A DNA stretch of 64,000 nucleotides from JBGPRB01 sp964422155 (GTDB lineage: Bacteria > Chloroflexota > Dehalococcoidia > Dehalococcoidales > RBG-16-60-22): contig CAYQZZ010000002.1 of assembly GCA_964422155.1 (NCBI GenBank), forward strand, positions 14,372 through 78,371, given 5' to 3'. The notes beneath the pieces were generated by a model, which did not search any database, was not told the origin of the DNA, and saw only the letters and a list, made by a program, of their open reading frames with translations. Shown piece by piece: positions 43,068 to 51,380 of the stretch. Each line of letters begins with the position of its first letter. The first letter of the stretch is position 1. Both the position numbers and the translations under genes were made by a program.

Positions 43068-43995
43068 CGGACGTGCCCCTGTGTCTCCAGGATATTTTCC
43101 GTCCGCTTCTCAGGTATCGTTCCAACAGGGCAGGGACGAGGAGCACCCCCCACATCACCAGAATCAGCCCCAGAAAAGTAAGAGTATTGAGACGTTCGGT
43201 CGTATAGTACACCACCAGACTCAGTGTCATCAGCCCCGATGTGGCTAACAAGCTGACTCTTAGCCAGCGTTGTCGTAAACGAATAAAAGCCGCTATGGTC
43301 AATGCCAGCGCAATGAAACTCAGCCCTATCCACGGGGCGAAATAATAAACACGCTGGAGGCTGTATTCGGTGATTTTCCCTGATGGCGAGACCGCCAGGA
43401 ACCATCCTATGATAATCGGTAGCGGCAACAGCATCAGGGAGCTGAAAAGCCAGTCCCTTCTGGTGGTTTGTATTATGATGCGGAATAGCCACCAGAGCGC
43501 CAGGGGGAAGTAAACAGGCAGTAACAGCAGCGACCAGCCTTTGGGAATATAGAGCAGCGTGAGACCGACGGTCAGTACCGGTATTAGAGAGTATCCCAGC
43601 CATGAGAAAATCCAGGTGGGTTTGCCGTGGCTCCAGCCGTAGGTTGTTGTGGCAAGAATGAGCACCAGGACTATCGATAACCAGCCGGGATATTGCCACC
43701 AGTTAAGGACAAAAAGTAACCCGAAAAGGAGGTGAGGCATTGAGGCCAGCAATACCTGTTTCCAGCTACCCTGACTGTAGGCTTCGTATATCTGCCGGGC
43801 GACTAACTTGGTGCTGCCCATCTGTCCCAGGCAGGTTCTGACGGCCTCTTCTTTGGTGAGGCCGGACTCCGTTAGTTCCTGGAGTTTATCCTCGATATGC
43901 GCCTCAAGTTCGCTCATGACTCCCATTTCATCGGAGTTTTCGAGTTTGGCAATGGACCTGATATTCTCCAGATATTGAGTTAATTCTGATGTCAT
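43042..43995 (-). CDS. Membrane protein with permease-prefix-like N-terminal domain
   Basis: This 317-residue protein has a cytoplasmic N-terminal helical domain (LENIRSIAKLENSDEMGVM, AHIEDKLQELTESGLTKEEA) of the kind found with PadR regulators, and about seven or eight hydrophobic segments thereafter. No catalytic motif is seen. The length is larger than that of short PadR-linked membrane proteins. It is 13 bases after padR and overlaps the next degV gene. Its function is probably linked to envelope or lipid stress. Confidence 0.65.
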   Translation of the reverse strand: MTSELTQYLENIRSIAKLENSDEMGVMSELEAHIEDKLQELTESGLTKEEAVRTCLGQMGSTKLVARQIYEAYSQGSWKQVLLASMPHLLFGLLFVLNWWQYPGWLSIVLVLILATTTYGWSHGKPTWIFSWLGYSLIPVLTVGLTLLYIPKGWSLLLLPVYFPLALWWLFRIIIQTTRRDWLFSSLMLLPLPIIIGWFLAVSPSGKITEYSLQRVYYFAPWIGLSFIALALTIAAFIRLRQRWLRVSLLATSGLMTLSLVVYYTTERLNTLTFLGLILVMWGVLLVPALLERYLRSGRKISWRHRGTSGASFKRTA

Positions 43996-44008
43996 TACCT
44001 GAACCTTT

Positions 44009-44350
44009 TTATATACTTGACCTCTCTGGTTGGAGAATCAAACTTACGGCTGTGAAAAAGTCCAGCCACTGGGTTTTTTCCAGGGCCAGCTTGGCCTGTC
44101 CCTTGGCTGTAATATGATAGTATCGCCTCTGCCGTCCGTTAGACAGCATTTGCCAGTTTCCGGTAATTAAACCCGACTTTTCCAGGCGGTGGAGGGCCGG
44201 GTAAAGAGTCCCCTCTTTAAATTTAAAGTAACCCTGGCTCCTTGTTTCGAGCTCTTTCACCACCTGGTAGCCGTACATTGGCTGATGTTCCAGCAAACAA
44301 AGCAGCAGAGAATTAGAACTGCTTTTAAACAAGTCGCGTCTCGGTTCCAT
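44009..44350 (-). CDS. PadR-family transcriptional regulator
   Basis: This 113-residue winged-helix regulator has the PadR features: LLCLLEHQPMYGYQVVKELE (residues 18-37), KEGTLYPALHRLEKSGLI, and YYHITAKGQAKL. It usually represses its own operon; here that includes a membrane protein, two degV genes and plsY. The start at 44350 is set by GAGGTG before the ATG. Confidence 0.88.
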   Translation of the reverse strand: MEPRRDLFKSSSNSLLLCLLEHQPMYGYQVVKELETRSQGYFKFKEGTLYPALHRLEKSGLITGNWQMLSNGRQRRYYHITAKGQAKLALEKTQWLDFFTAVSLILQPERSSI

Positions 44351-44371
44351 GAAAATCACCTCGTTTGCAGT

Positions 44372-44400
44372 ATTTTACTTAGATATTCTATGTATGTCAA
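44372..44400 (-). promoter_or_regulatory. Promoter of the padR-degV-plsY operon
   Basis: On the minus strand TTGACA (44400-44395), 17 bases and TAAAAT (44377-44372) lie 22 bases before the padR start. The spacer is AT-rich and could hold the autoregulatory site of PadR. Confidence 0.6.
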
Positions 44401-44557
44401 TATTATCAAAGATTTTTTTTCTTTGCAAGAGGGGGCGGTCTTTATTTATTAAATTTTGCCGGGGCAGCAGTCTATAAAGCTTTTTCATTGACTTGGCAAA
44501 GGAGATGAGTTGTCTTTTTCATACCTATTTTAATCGTATTGGTGAGAGATGGACACC

Positions 44558-44586
44558 TTGAGGCGAGCCTGATAAAATGCTATAGT
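44558..44586 (+). promoter_or_regulatory. Promoter of tRNA-Leu
   Basis: TTGAGG (44558-44563), 17 bases and TATAGT (44581-44586) precede the tRNA by 16 bases. Confidence 0.6.
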
Positions 44587-44602
44587 ACAGGAGAATATCT
44601 GG

Positions 44603-44687
44603 GGGGGAGTGCCGGAATTGGCAGACGGGCTGGACTTAGGATCCAGTGCAGCAATGCGTGGGGGTTCGAGTCCCCCCTTCCCCACCA
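44603..44687 (+). tRNA. tRNA-Leu (anticodon TAG)
   Basis: The cloverleaf has acceptor GGGGGAG/CTTCCCC (with one G-U), a long variable arm typical of class II tRNAs, anticodon stem CTGGA/TCCAG around CTTAGGA (anticodon TAG, reading CTA), T arm GGGGG/CCCCC with TTCGAGT, discriminator A and encoded CCA. Confidence 0.93.
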
Positions 44688-44803
44688 AAGGGGACGATAG
44701 GCAGAACTCCAGGTGTTCTCATCTTCCCATCCGGCTTCATGCTCATCTGTGCCGACATACCCGCGCTGCAAGATTCTTAGTTAACAGAGGTGATGTTTTT
44801 ACT

Positions 44804-44896
44804 TTGCGGCAGATATTGATTGAGCAATGGCGGAAGGGGTACAATCAGGTACGGCCGCTCTTTATGTTATCGGCCTGTCGGAAAAAAAGTGTGTGA
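44804..44896 (+). pseudogene. Second relic of an IS3-family transposase C-terminus
   Basis: A frame carrying LRQILIEQWRKGYNQVRPLF lies downstream of tRNA-Leu and matches the one at 10395 (both LIEQWR.xYNQVR). No upstream transposase core is present and the tail after VRPLF is not transposase-like. It probably marks an old insertion beside the tRNA gene. Confidence 0.5.
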
Positions 44897-44932
44897 TATT
44901 TTTAAGCATATTCATCTAAGGAGGAACTGGTT

Positions 44933-45913
44933 ATGAAAGCTGCTTTTATTGTTGCCCCCAGGAAATTTGAGATAAGAGAGGTCGAGATGCCGAAAATCAG
45001 CGATGATGAGATGCTGGTTAAAATAGAAGCCTGCGGGGTATGCTCCAGCGATATGCCGGGCTACCTGGAAAAGCGTATGCCTTTCCCGAGGCGAGCCGGC
45101 CACGAACCGGCCGGGACGGTGGTGGAAGTGGGCAGGAACGTCAAGGGGTTTCAGGTCGGGGACAGGATTACCGGGTTCTTTCCCGCTGAATGCTACGCCG
45201 AGTACGCCGCCTGTGACCCGTCCGATAGGCTCGCCCGCGGACATGGCTCCATTATCGAAAAGATTCCTGACGGAATTCCGTTTGAATATGCCCTCGGCGA
45301 GCCCCTGATGAGCCTGGTATCCATCGCCCGCACCGCCAACCCGGAGATGGGAGATTACGTCTTCCAGGTGGGCTGCGGCTTCATGGGCCTGGGCATTATC
45401 GCCGGGGTCGCCCACCCAAAACTCAGGGAATACATCGTCGCTGACCTGGACGATGGTAGACTGAAACTGGCGAAAGAGCTGGGAGCCACCGTCACCCTCA
45501 ACCCCAATAAAGTGAATGTGACTGCCGAAGTGATGAAAATAACCGGCGGCAGAGGCGTCGACGTGGCTATCGAAGTGGTCGGCCATCCACCCGGTATAAA
45601 AATGGTCGGCGAAGTACTGAAAAATAACCGGGGTAAAATAATTTTAGTCGGCTGGCACCAGTCTCCGGATACCTATGAATTGTTCAACTGGATAAAGTGC
45701 CCGATAATCTATAGTCCGCAGGGCATAGGTATGTCAACGGACTATCAAAGCGAGCTGCAACGTGCCATATGGGCTTTACAAAAAGGCATATACCCCATGG
45801 AGAAGCTGGTCACTCACCGCTACAAGCTGGAAGACATCGACCGGGCTTTTCAGGACAACCTGAAGAGAACTCCGGGCTATATCAAGGGCGTGGTCATGCC
45901 CTGGATGAAATAG
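44933..45913 (+). CDS. Zinc-type medium-chain alcohol dehydrogenase without structural zinc lobe
   Basis: This 326-residue NAD(P)-dependent enzyme has the catalytic-zinc Cys and His-Glu (CGVCSSD near 35-41, GHEPAG near 59-64). The structural-zinc lobe with four Cys is absent, and the cofactor motif is VGCGFMGLGIIAG. The family oxidises alcohols or polyols. It is the first gene of the catabolic island and 30 bases before the amidohydrolase pair. AAGGAGG precedes the ATG. Confidence 0.85.
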   Translation: MKAAFIVAPRKFEIREVEMPKISDDEMLVKIEACGVCSSDMPGYLEKRMPFPRRAGHEPAGTVVEVGRNVKGFQVGDRITGFFPAECYAEYAACDPSDRLARGHGSIIEKIPDGIPFEYALGEPLMSLVSIARTANPEMGDYVFQVGCGFMGLGIIAGVAHPKLREYIVADLDDGRLKLAKELGATVTLNPNKVNVTAEVMKITGGRGVDVAIEVVGHPPGIKMVGEVLKNNRGKIILVGWHQSPDTYELFNWIKCPIIYSPQGIGMSTDYQSELQRAIWALQKGIYPMEKLVTHRYKLEDIDRAFQDNLKRTPGYIKGVVMPWMK

Positions 45914-45943
45914 TAACCATAGATAAAATAAAAGGAGGAAAGG

Positions 45944-46984
45944 ATGAAACTAGGTAGATTTATCGTCGACACCCACGTTCACTCCCAGCGTCACGCCGCC
46001 GGGAAAGCTCTGAAAGGCTCCAAGGACTTCGATAAACTCGGCCAGGTCATGGGCATGATGGAAGCCTATGACAACTCGCCGCGCCTTCTCTACGATATGC
46101 AATGTTATGGCGTCGACATGTGCATTATCGAGCCGGCCTTCGGCATGACCAATAAGACCGATGTGGAGCAGTCGAAGAAGTACCCGGATAAATTCGCCGC
46201 CTGCTGCTGGCCCAAGGAATACCAGGACCGGTGCGCTGCCGGTGAGGAGGAGTGGACTATCGAAGGTTTCTGCGATGCTCTGTCTGATTTATTGAAAACC
46301 GGCGACTACGTTGGCATCGGTGAGATGGTCCTGATACCTATGCGCGGACGCCGCGGCGAGGGACCTCCCATGTTTCAGACTGAGGAGGAAATCATTAAAA
46401 ACTGCCTGAAGGTCATGGAGGTCTGCCGCGCCTATAAAGTACCAATGCGCTATCACACCGGGACACCCGGCGGCTATGCCATCGCCTATCACGGCGCGCA
46501 GTTCACCTATAATCCGCTCTGGGTACATACCCTGGCCGTCGCCATGCCGGATGTGCCCATCATCCTGGAACACGCCGGCATCGAGGGGGGCTGGTGGGAA
46601 TGGTTCTACGAGTGCTGCCTTCATGTCGCCGCCAGCCACAAGAACATCTATCTAGAGACGGGGCGCTGGTGGACCGAACTCTACTACAAGGCATTGAACG
46701 ACCCCAGCGTCGGTGCCGAAAAGCTCATATGGGGCACGGACTGGGGCGCCAGCCTGCCAGTCTATTCGCAGATTAACCGCTACCCGCCGGGCTATACCAG
46801 GCAGGATTTAAAGCAGGGCATACCGCGACACCAGGTGGACATCTGGGGCTGGAGCTTGAAGCAGATACAGCGGCTGGATATCAACCAGGACGACATGAAC
46901 CTTATGTTGGGCGGCAACGCCGTGCGTCTCTTCAACCTGAGAACGCCGGGCGGCCTGACCCGTATGTTCAAATTCGTGGATTAA
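45944..46984 (+). CDS. Amidohydrolase family protein (Amidohydro_2), first copy
   Basis: This 346-residue TIM-barrel metal-dependent hydrolase or decarboxylase has metal ligands H11 and H13 (DTHVHS), H171 (RYHTG), H210 (LEHAG), and WGTDWG as the later acid. It belongs to the Amidohydro_2 group that includes aromatic-acid decarboxylases and lactonases. It is nearly identical to the next copy at both ends but diverges from about residue 85 to 190, which surrounds the metal site. AAAGGAGGAAAGG precedes the ATG. Confidence 0.85.
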   Translation: MKLGRFIVDTHVHSQRHAAGKALKGSKDFDKLGQVMGMMEAYDNSPRLLYDMQCYGVDMCIIEPAFGMTNKTDVEQSKKYPDKFAACCWPKEYQDRCAAGEEEWTIEGFCDALSDLLKTGDYVGIGEMVLIPMRGRRGEGPPMFQTEEEIIKNCLKVMEVCRAYKVPMRYHTGTPGGYAIAYHGAQFTYNPLWVHTLAVAMPDVPIILEHAGIEGGWWEWFYECCLHVAASHKNIYLETGRWWTELYYKALNDPSVGAEKLIWGTDWGASLPVYSQINRYPPGYTRQDLKQGIPRHQVDIWGWSLKQIQRLDINQDDMNLMLGGNAVRLFNLRTPGGLTRMFKFVD

Positions 46985-46995
46985 GTTATGAAGAT

Positions 46996-47100
46996 GTCAT
47001 TCTGACCCCGATGTAATCGGGGGAAGAATCCGTACCCCGGCAGAATTAAAGACGGATTCTTCGGTCGTCCCGACACAATCGGGACTCCTTCAGAATGACA
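46996..47100. repeat. Dispersed intergenic hairpin repeat between duplicated genes
   Basis: Outer arms gtcattctga and tcagaatgac bracket two further stems, one of which contains cccgatgtaatcggg and the other cccgacacaatcggg. It separates the two amidohydrolase copies. Confidence 0.65.
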
Positions 47101-47144
47101 GTAATAAGAGTAAAACCATCGAATATTATAAACGGAGGGATGAA

Positions 47145-48203
47145 ATGAAACTAGGGAGATTTATCGTTGACACCCATGTTCATTCCCAGCGCCACGCTGC
47201 CGGGAAAGCGATGGGGGGTTCCAAGGACTATGACAAGCTCGGCCAGGTCATGGGTCAGATGGAAGCCTATGACAATTCTCCGCGCCTTATCTATGACATG
47301 GACTGCTATGGCGTCGACATGTGCATCATTGAGCCGGCCTTCGGCATGACCAACAAGACCAACGTGGCGCAGGTGAAAAAATACCCGGAGAGGTTCGTCG
47401 CCAACTGTAACGCCAAGGAATATCAGGACCGGTGCGCCAGGGGAGAAGAGAAATACACCATCGACGGTGCTATCGCGGAGTTGGCAAGGCTCCTCGATAC
47501 TAAACAATTCGTCGGCGTCGGCGAGGGTATGCCTATGGGTCAGCCCGCTCCGGATAAGCTGTTCCTGGACCAGGAAACCCTGCTCCGGAATATGATGAAG
47601 ATGATGGACCTGGGGCGGCAGTACCATATCCCTATCCGCTACCATTCCGGAACCCCCGGCGGCTATGCCATGTCCTACCACGGCTTCCCGACAACGTTCA
47701 ATCCGCTGTGGGTGCATACACTAGCCGTAGCTTACCCCGATGTGCCTATCATCCTGGAGCACGCCGGTATCGAGGGCGGCTGGTGGGAGTGGTTCTATGA
47801 GCAGGCGCTGCACGTGGCCGCCAGCCACAAGAATATCTATCTGGAGACGGGCCGCTGGTGGGCCGAGCTTTACTATAAGGCATTGAATGACCCCTCCGTC
47901 GGCGCGGAAAAGCTCATCTGGGGCACGGACTGGGGCGCCAGCCTGCCGGTCTATTCGCAGCTTAACCGCTACCCGCCGGGCTATACCCGCCAGAACCTCA
48001 AGGAAGGCATACCACGCCACCAGGTGGATATCTGGGGGTGGAGTCTCAAGCAGATACAGCGACTTGATATCAACCAGGACGATATGAACCTCATGCTGGG
48101 CGGCAACGCCGTGCGGCTTTATAACTTGAGGACGCCGGGCGGCTTGACCCGCATGTTCAAGTTCGTTGACGAACCAGCGCCGGGCGCGCCGCCGAAACAA
48201 TAA
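47145..48203 (+). CDS. Amidohydrolase family protein (Amidohydro_2), second copy
   Basis: This 352-residue paralogue of the preceding gene has the same metal ligands (H11, H13, HxG near 171-173, LEHAG near 210 and WGTDWG). Differences are concentrated in the region 85-190 and in a longer C-terminal tail (DEPAPGAPPKQ). The conservation of the ends at nucleotide level suggests a recent duplication followed by change around the substrate pocket. GGAGGG precedes the ATG. Confidence 0.85.
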   Translation: MKLGRFIVDTHVHSQRHAAGKAMGGSKDYDKLGQVMGQMEAYDNSPRLIYDMDCYGVDMCIIEPAFGMTNKTNVAQVKKYPERFVANCNAKEYQDRCARGEEKYTIDGAIAELARLLDTKQFVGVGEGMPMGQPAPDKLFLDQETLLRNMMKMMDLGRQYHIPIRYHSGTPGGYAMSYHGFPTTFNPLWVHTLAVAYPDVPIILEHAGIEGGWWEWFYEQALHVAASHKNIYLETGRWWAELYYKALNDPSVGAEKLIWGTDWGASLPVYSQLNRYPPGYTRQNLKEGIPRHQVDIWGWSLKQIQRLDINQDDMNLMLGGNAVRLYNLRTPGGLTRMFKFVDEPAPGAPPKQ

Positions 48204-48213
48204 TATACCGCGT

Positions 48214-48264
48214 GTCATTCTGAAGGAGTGAAACGACTGAAGAATCTCGGGGTGGGGTGGTGAG
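48214..48264. repeat. Half copy of the dispersed repeat
   Basis: A single arm, gtcattctgaaggagtgaaacgactgaagaatctc, occurs without its partner in the gap after the amidohydrolases; the rest of the gap to 48372 has no signal. Confidence 0.4.
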
Positions 48265-48372
48265 TAAGCCCTTCCCCGGGCTTCTTTGTTCCTTACTACC
48301 ATTGTACAAACATCAGGATGTTTGATTCTCTTGCACTATTGACCTTACCCCCGAAAACAGTACCGCCCCAAG

Positions 48373-49020
48373 TCAGTCGCTATAAAAGCGTACGTGTTCT
48401 CCGTTGATGCCACTCATATATCGGGAGCGGAAAATGTCTTTAGTGAGGGGCATGAGTTTTACCGAAGCTCGTACAGAATTGGTCGATTTCTGAACGATGT
48501 CAAGCCATTCGTCAGATGTTAACCCTAACTTCTTGAAAATAAGTTCATTCAACGACTTTATGGCACGGTCTAACGCTGCAAGTTCATTTCCATCGAGACC
48601 CGTAACATTGATATTCGTTACTTCGTTATTAACCCACTGCTTGAATCCTTGGTGCATAAAACGAGCCCTATCCATCATCGCACCAATAGCTGCCGTCATT
48701 TCTTTGTAAGGCTGTTGAAAGTTCGCAGTCTCTAAAACACTCGCCTCTCGGTGTTTTGTTTCCATCAACTCGAATATTTCAATCTTCTTTTCTAGCGCAG
48801 GGATTGCATACTTAGCGACAAGGATGGGGCTGGAGAAGGTAACATTAATACGTTCTGTTACCTCGCCTCCATGTGGAATCTCTCCGGTATCATTAGCGAC
48901 AGCATCGTTGTAAATCTCCATGGCAAGTTGCTGATAGGCAAGCATTGTCTGAAGATGATTCACTAATGCCAAAGCCTCTTTCTTTTGGCTGTCTGTTAAA
49001 CGCCTTGAGAACAATCCCAT
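48373..49020 (-). CDS. Uncharacterised mainly helical protein
   Basis: This protein of 215 residues is not recognised. It appears entirely helical with long amphipathic stretches (LVNHLQTMLAYQQLAMEIY near residues 19-37; ALDRAIKSLNELIFKKLGL in the middle) and no membrane segment or enzymatic motif. AAAGGAGG precedes the ATG. The preceding gap contains a broken SEC-C coding fragment. It may belong to a small acquired segment. Confidence 0.5.
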   Translation of the reverse strand: MGLFSRRLTDSQKKEALALVNHLQTMLAYQQLAMEIYNDAVANDTGEIPHGGEVTERINVTFSSPILVAKYAIPALEKKIEIFELMETKHREASVLETANFQQPYKEMTAAIGAMMDRARFMHQGFKQWVNNEVTNINVTGLDGNELAALDRAIKSLNELIFKKLGLTSDEWLDIVQKSTNSVRASVKLMPLTKDIFRSRYMSGINGEHVRFYSD

Positions 49021-49087
49021 AAAATCCTCCTTTCTCTGTTAGGCACGCTATGGTATTATTACGCCGGACTTTCATCCAATGTCAAAC

Positions 49088-49174
49088 CTACCTGTCGTGA
49101 CACTTCTTGTACTTCTTACCACTGCCACACGGGCAGGGGTCATTTCGACCAACTTTGTAAAAGTCCGTTACTGG
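49088..49174 (-). pseudogene. SEC-C zinc-motif remnant
   Basis: On the minus strand 28 codons up to a TAG read [29 protein letters not shown] sequence, the SEC-C metal-binding motif ([12 protein letters not shown]) found at the C-terminus of SecA and many unrelated proteins. No start and no longer domain upstream can be found, so this is probably the last part of a deleted gene. Confidence 0.6.
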
Positions 49175-49269
49175 TGTTTGAGACCCCCGTGATACATAGG
49201 AACGGGGGTATTATTTTCATACGCTCTTTTAAGAGCTTCTCCCTCATCCCTCATCCCTTATCCCTATTC

Positions 49270-50088
49270 CTAGTCCTCTTGCCCTTTGGAGGTCTGGCGC
49301 TTACCGCCGACCCATATCCGCTTGGGGTCTACCTTTTCCCGGAGGAGTTTTATTTCTTCGTCGGTGGGCGGCTTGGTGTCATGGAGGTCGGGAGATACTT
49401 TAATATCCCAGCCCACCTCCGCTTTAACCTGCTTTAGAGTTACCCCCACGCCGCTGTGGACGGACTGGACGACCATCTCCCCATTTTCAAAGGTATAGCA
49501 GGCTAAATCCGTTATCACCAGGGAAGGTCCCGTGCCGGGCGGTATCCCCGCCTTTTCCCGTTGCCCCTTTATCCCATCGAGATAGCCCGGACAGGTAATA
49601 AAGTCGACTTTCTCGGGGAACCGTCGCTTGTTCTGCCGGAGCATAGTAATGGAGCGCTGGCAAAAGCTTATAACATCGGTGGCTCCGCCGCTCCCGGACC
49701 ACCGGTGCGTTGGTTTGTAGTAGTCGCCGACGCATGTATCGTTGACATTGCCGTACCTGTCCACCTGACCTGCCCCGATGAAACCGGTGCTGATATGTCC
49801 AGCCTGCCCAAGGCAATTGATATAAAACAGGCCCGTAAGCTGGTCGGCCATGAACTGCGAACCGAGGGTGTCGGTTGCCCTTGGCATTTCAAACACGGTT
49901 GCCCGCACGATGCCGTTTTCGATGATAATCGTACTTTTGGGGGCGTGGGTGTATTTCGCCAGCAGGGCCGAAAGAAAAGGAAGCCCCAGGCCGACATAGA
50001 CAACGTCATCCGGCCTGATTTGATGTGAACCGGCAACTACCATCTGGTCGGCGGCGGAATATTTCATGTCTTCATCATTTCTGTTCAT
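49270..50088 (-). CDS. CoA-transferase subunit B (family I, glutaconate/IpdB type)
   Basis: This 272-residue beta subunit has the motif IIENGIVRAT (near 55-64), with the Glu that forms the CoA thioester in most family I transferases, and GAGQVDRYGNVNDT near 117-130. It pairs with the alpha subunit encoded just upstream. AGGAGCGAAATT precedes the ATG. Together they transfer CoA to a carboxylic acid or, as in IpdAB, act as a ring-opening hydrolase. Confidence 0.85.
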   Translation of the reverse strand: MNRNDEDMKYSAADQMVVAGSHQIRPDDVVYVGLGLPFLSALLAKYTHAPKSTIIIENGIVRATVFEMPRATDTLGSQFMADQLTGLFYINCLGQAGHISTGFIGAGQVDRYGNVNDTCVGDYYKPTHRWSGSGGATDVISFCQRSITMLRQNKRRFPEKVDFITCPGYLDGIKGQREKAGIPPGTGPSLVITDLACYTFENGEMVVQSVHSGVGVTLKQVKAEVGWDIKVSPDLHDTKPPTDEEIKLLREKVDPKRIWVGGKRQTSKGQED

Positions 50089-50098
50089 AATTTCGCTC

Positions 50099-50995
50099 CT
50101 AGAATCCGGTGATTATCGGATTGCTCTTGACGGGCTTTATCGTGAAGTTTTTAAAATAACCGGCCGGCTTCATCTCCGCCCGCTTCTTGAGATACTCGTC
50201 CCAGTCTTTGACGCCGTACACCAGTTTTTCCACGTAGGTGTCATAGTTCTCTTTCGGCCCGGTGTCAAAATAATAGCCCCACATATCCCCGCTGTAGCAG
50301 CCGGCCAGGTGCATCGGATGCGCCCCAAAAGGCTGCTCCACGACGGCGCTGACCCGGAAACCCGGGATAATGGTGCGGTTGGGGTCGCGGCGGATAATGT
50401 CGGCATCGACGATTTTTTCCGTGGTGACGATGACCCTCTGGCTGGCATTAATGCCTTCCACGTCGACGCCCATTGTCCCCCATTTCTGGGCATTCCCTTC
50501 AGCGTCGGCTCTCTGGACATGGATGATGCCCACATCCGGGACTATCGCCCGCACCGCACCGACTGTATCTCCTGTAAAGGGGCACTGCATTGACGTGATA
50601 TTTTTATTGTATTTAGGCATATCCGACCCTATCTGGCTTTTCACAGGGATGAAAGGAATCCCCATCTGCCCGGCGACGAGTGCCAGGCTTATCCCGAAAT
50701 GAGAGTATTCCTCGAAAACCGGCAACCGGTTCATGGCTTTGGCCTTGGTAAGTACATAGGAACGAACGTCCTGGTTTGCGTAGCCTGTTATCATCTTGTC
50801 CAGGAGCCCTTCCCCGATTAGGAGATTGGCGGTAGCTACCAGGACACTCACCAGGGTCAGGTGGTCGATTTTCTGGCGGACGATTTCATGAATCGCGGCC
50901 GAAGGCTCTCCGTGCTGCATGCCGGAGATAAAAAGGATGTCACCGGATTTAACGAACCCGGATATTGCCTCTTTCATCGTCATCACTTTGCTCAT
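50099..50995 (-). CDS. CoA-transferase subunit A (family I, glutaconate/IpdA type)
   Basis: This 298-residue alpha subunit shows the SGDILFISGMQHGEPSAAI start and VGAVRAIVPDVGIIHVQRAD in the middle, typical of the GctA/IpdA group. AAAGGAA lies before the ATG. It is ten bases ahead of the subunit B gene. Divergent from the VOC gene, it shares the long gap that holds a MITE-like element. Confidence 0.85.
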   Translation of the reverse strand: MSKVMTMKEAISGFVKSGDILFISGMQHGEPSAAIHEIVRQKIDHLTLVSVLVATANLLIGEGLLDKMITGYANQDVRSYVLTKAKAMNRLPVFEEYSHFGISLALVAGQMGIPFIPVKSQIGSDMPKYNKNITSMQCPFTGDTVGAVRAIVPDVGIIHVQRADAEGNAQKWGTMGVDVEGINASQRVIVTTEKIVDADIIRRDPNRTIIPGFRVSAVVEQPFGAHPMHLAGCYSGDMWGYYFDTGPKENYDTYVEKLVYGVKDWDEYLKKRAEMKPAGYFKNFTIKPVKSNPIITGF

Positions 50996-51046
50996 GGTGT
51001 CATGTTCCTTTCCGGAGGAATTATTTTAATCGCAAGCACTGAATAA

Positions 51047-51218
51047 CGAGGTCGTTTGGTAACCGCTCATGGTGAGCCCTCGGCGTGAGCTCGGTCGAAC
51101 GCCTGTCGAACCATAGCGGCATATTTCCTCTCCCTTCGACAAGCTCACTTCGTGGTGACTCAGTGGAACCAGGGCGAGCGGGGAAGAGAGGCTTTTTATT
51201 CATTTATAAACGACCTCG
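51047..51218. mobile_element. MITE-like 172-base element with 11-base terminal inverted repeats
   Basis: CGAGGTCGTTT (51047-51057) and AAACGACCTCG (51208-51218) are perfect inverted repeats at the ends of a non-coding 172-base segment that contains further inverted sequence (ggtgagccctcggcgtgagctcgg, cccttcgacaagctcactt). A short AT-rich sequence (gaataac/aataac) lies just outside each end. No coding capacity is present. It may be a transposase-less element or a member of the repeat family. Confidence 0.45.
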
Positions 51219-51297
51219 AATAACGATAATAATAAAAAGTGCTCTGGATATTTTACCATATCCCGGGTTGGAGGCAATACGCATGGTGGAATGGGGT

Positions 51298-51332
51298 TTG
51301 ACATCTCGGCCGTACACAGATACACTTGTGTA
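51298..51332 (+). promoter_or_regulatory. Promoter with overlapping dyad before the VOC gene
   Basis: TTGACA (51298-51303), 17 bases and TACACT (51321-51326) form a strong promoter. TACACTTGTGTA (51321-51332) is a perfect 5+5 dyad that overlaps the -10 box, so a regulator could bind there. It faces the VOC gene at 51381. Confidence 0.55.
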
Positions 51333-51380
51333 GGTATCGGTTAATAAGGCATTTCTAAACACATTACGAAAGGAGACAAC

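Noticed and set aside
44609..44896. Plus-strand frame of 95 codons starting inside tRNA-Leu
   Set aside because: The first third is tRNA sequence; only its last part is meaningful, as an IS3 relic, and is listed as such.
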